A stretch of 20,073 bases of DNA from Bondarzewia mesenterica (lineage: Eukaryota; Basidiomycota; Agaricomycetes; Russulales; Bondarzewiaceae), in assembly GCA_004802705.1 (NCBI GenBank), contig SGPL01000587.1, forward strand, positions 1-20,073. The letters run 5' to 3'. The position numbers and the translations under genes were made by a program. Shown here in pieces: positions 19,806 to 20,073 of the stretch. Numbering within the stretch: the first letter of the stretch is position 1; each line of letters begins with the position of its first letter. The notes under the pieces are model-generated. The model had not been told where the DNA came from and did not search any database. It saw only the letters and a list, made by a program, of their open reading frames with translations.

Positions 19806-20073
19806 ATGCCAGACCCTCCATCGACACCCATTCCCCTTCTTTCTCAGATCCGAGATAAAACATCTCAAATATTTGGCCGTAGACCCTGCACTTGGCAGCT
19901 CAAAGCTGTTGAAGCTGTTCTAAAACGTGACCGGGATGTAGTGTGCATTGCAGGGACAGGCTCAGGAAAAACACTCACCTTCTGGATGCCTCTTTTGTTC
20001 AGACGAGACGGTATACAGATTGTTGTTGCACCACTAAATATTTTAGGCAAGCAGAATGTTGAGCAGCTCGCTG
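19806..20073 (+). CDS. RecQ-like DEAD/DEAH helicase, N-terminal part (cut by window end)
   Basis: An ATG at 19806 opens 89 codons without a stop to the window edge. The Q-motif-like segment CTWQLKAVEAVL (residues 37-48) is followed by Walker A AGTGSGKT (59-66) and by motif Ia-like VVAPLNIL. This order is that of superfamily 2 helicases, and the wording resembles the RecQ-related helicases present in several copies in many basidiomycete genomes. It would unwind DNA using ATP. No intron is needed in the visible part. Later motifs (DEAH, RecQ C-terminal) lie outside, so whether the gene is complete, and whether it belongs to a mobile or subtelomeric family, cannot be decided. Confidence 0.8.
   Translation, partial: MPDPPSTPIPLLSQIRDKTSQIFGRRPCTWQLKAVEAVLKRDRDVVCIAGTGSGKTLTFWMPLLFRRDGIQIVVAPLNILGKQNVEQLA

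Noticed and set aside
1..20073. CRISPR array, tRNA or rRNA genes, bacterial operon signals
   Set aside because: No regular spaced repeats, no cloverleaf or ribosomal sequence recognised; gene structure is clearly fungal.

Overview
The window reads as nuclear DNA of a filamentous basidiomycete (Agaricomycetes; a wood-decay polypore type is plausible). Genes are cut by many short introns, mostly 48-77 nt, with GT/AG borders. The protein families are typical of mushroom-forming fungi: a secreted GMC oxidoreductase, multi-exon P450s, a basidiomycete sesquiterpene synthase and a Crypton-type recombinase. All gene models below come from reading splice borders by eye. The five main models close without frame conflict; no RNA or homology data were available.

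Left part (1-7593). A minus-strand hypothetical gene (586-1658) has a sound 3' half but no recognisable start and an in-frame TGA. Next is a plus-strand gene of seven exons (3348-6469, 913 aa) that joins an Ndc10-like tyrosine-recombinase domain, with a complete Arg/Lys/HxxR/Trp/Tyr set, to a C-terminal GCR1_C-type DNA-binding domain: the layout of Crypton DNA transposons. GC-rich non-coding DNA lies on both sides of it, with strong hairpins and degenerate repeats. Three GGTGACC motifs at 2015-2058 recur in opposite orientation, with nearly the same spacing, at 7531-7572. This suggests, but does not prove, an element of about 5.5 kb with diverged inverted ends, its right end 21 nt from the stop codon of the next gene.

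Right part (7594-19058) looks like a small biosynthetic gene cluster for an oxidised sesquiterpenoid: a sesquiterpene synthase (7594-8798, minus), a membrane-anchored P450 (10421-12613, minus), a secreted FAD-dependent GMC oxidoreductase (13529-16115, minus) and a second P450 (17059-19058, plus) transcribed divergently from the GMC gene. The expected logic is cyclisation of farnesyl diphosphate, hydroxylation by the P450s and alcohol oxidation by the flavoenzyme. That joint pathway is inferred from co-location; no product can be named. An unresolved coding-like stretch (9333-10126) lies between the synthase and the first P450.

Right edge. A RecQ/DEAD-type helicase gene starts at 19806 and runs out of the window. 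The putative cluster therefore sits between a recombinase gene and a helicase gene.
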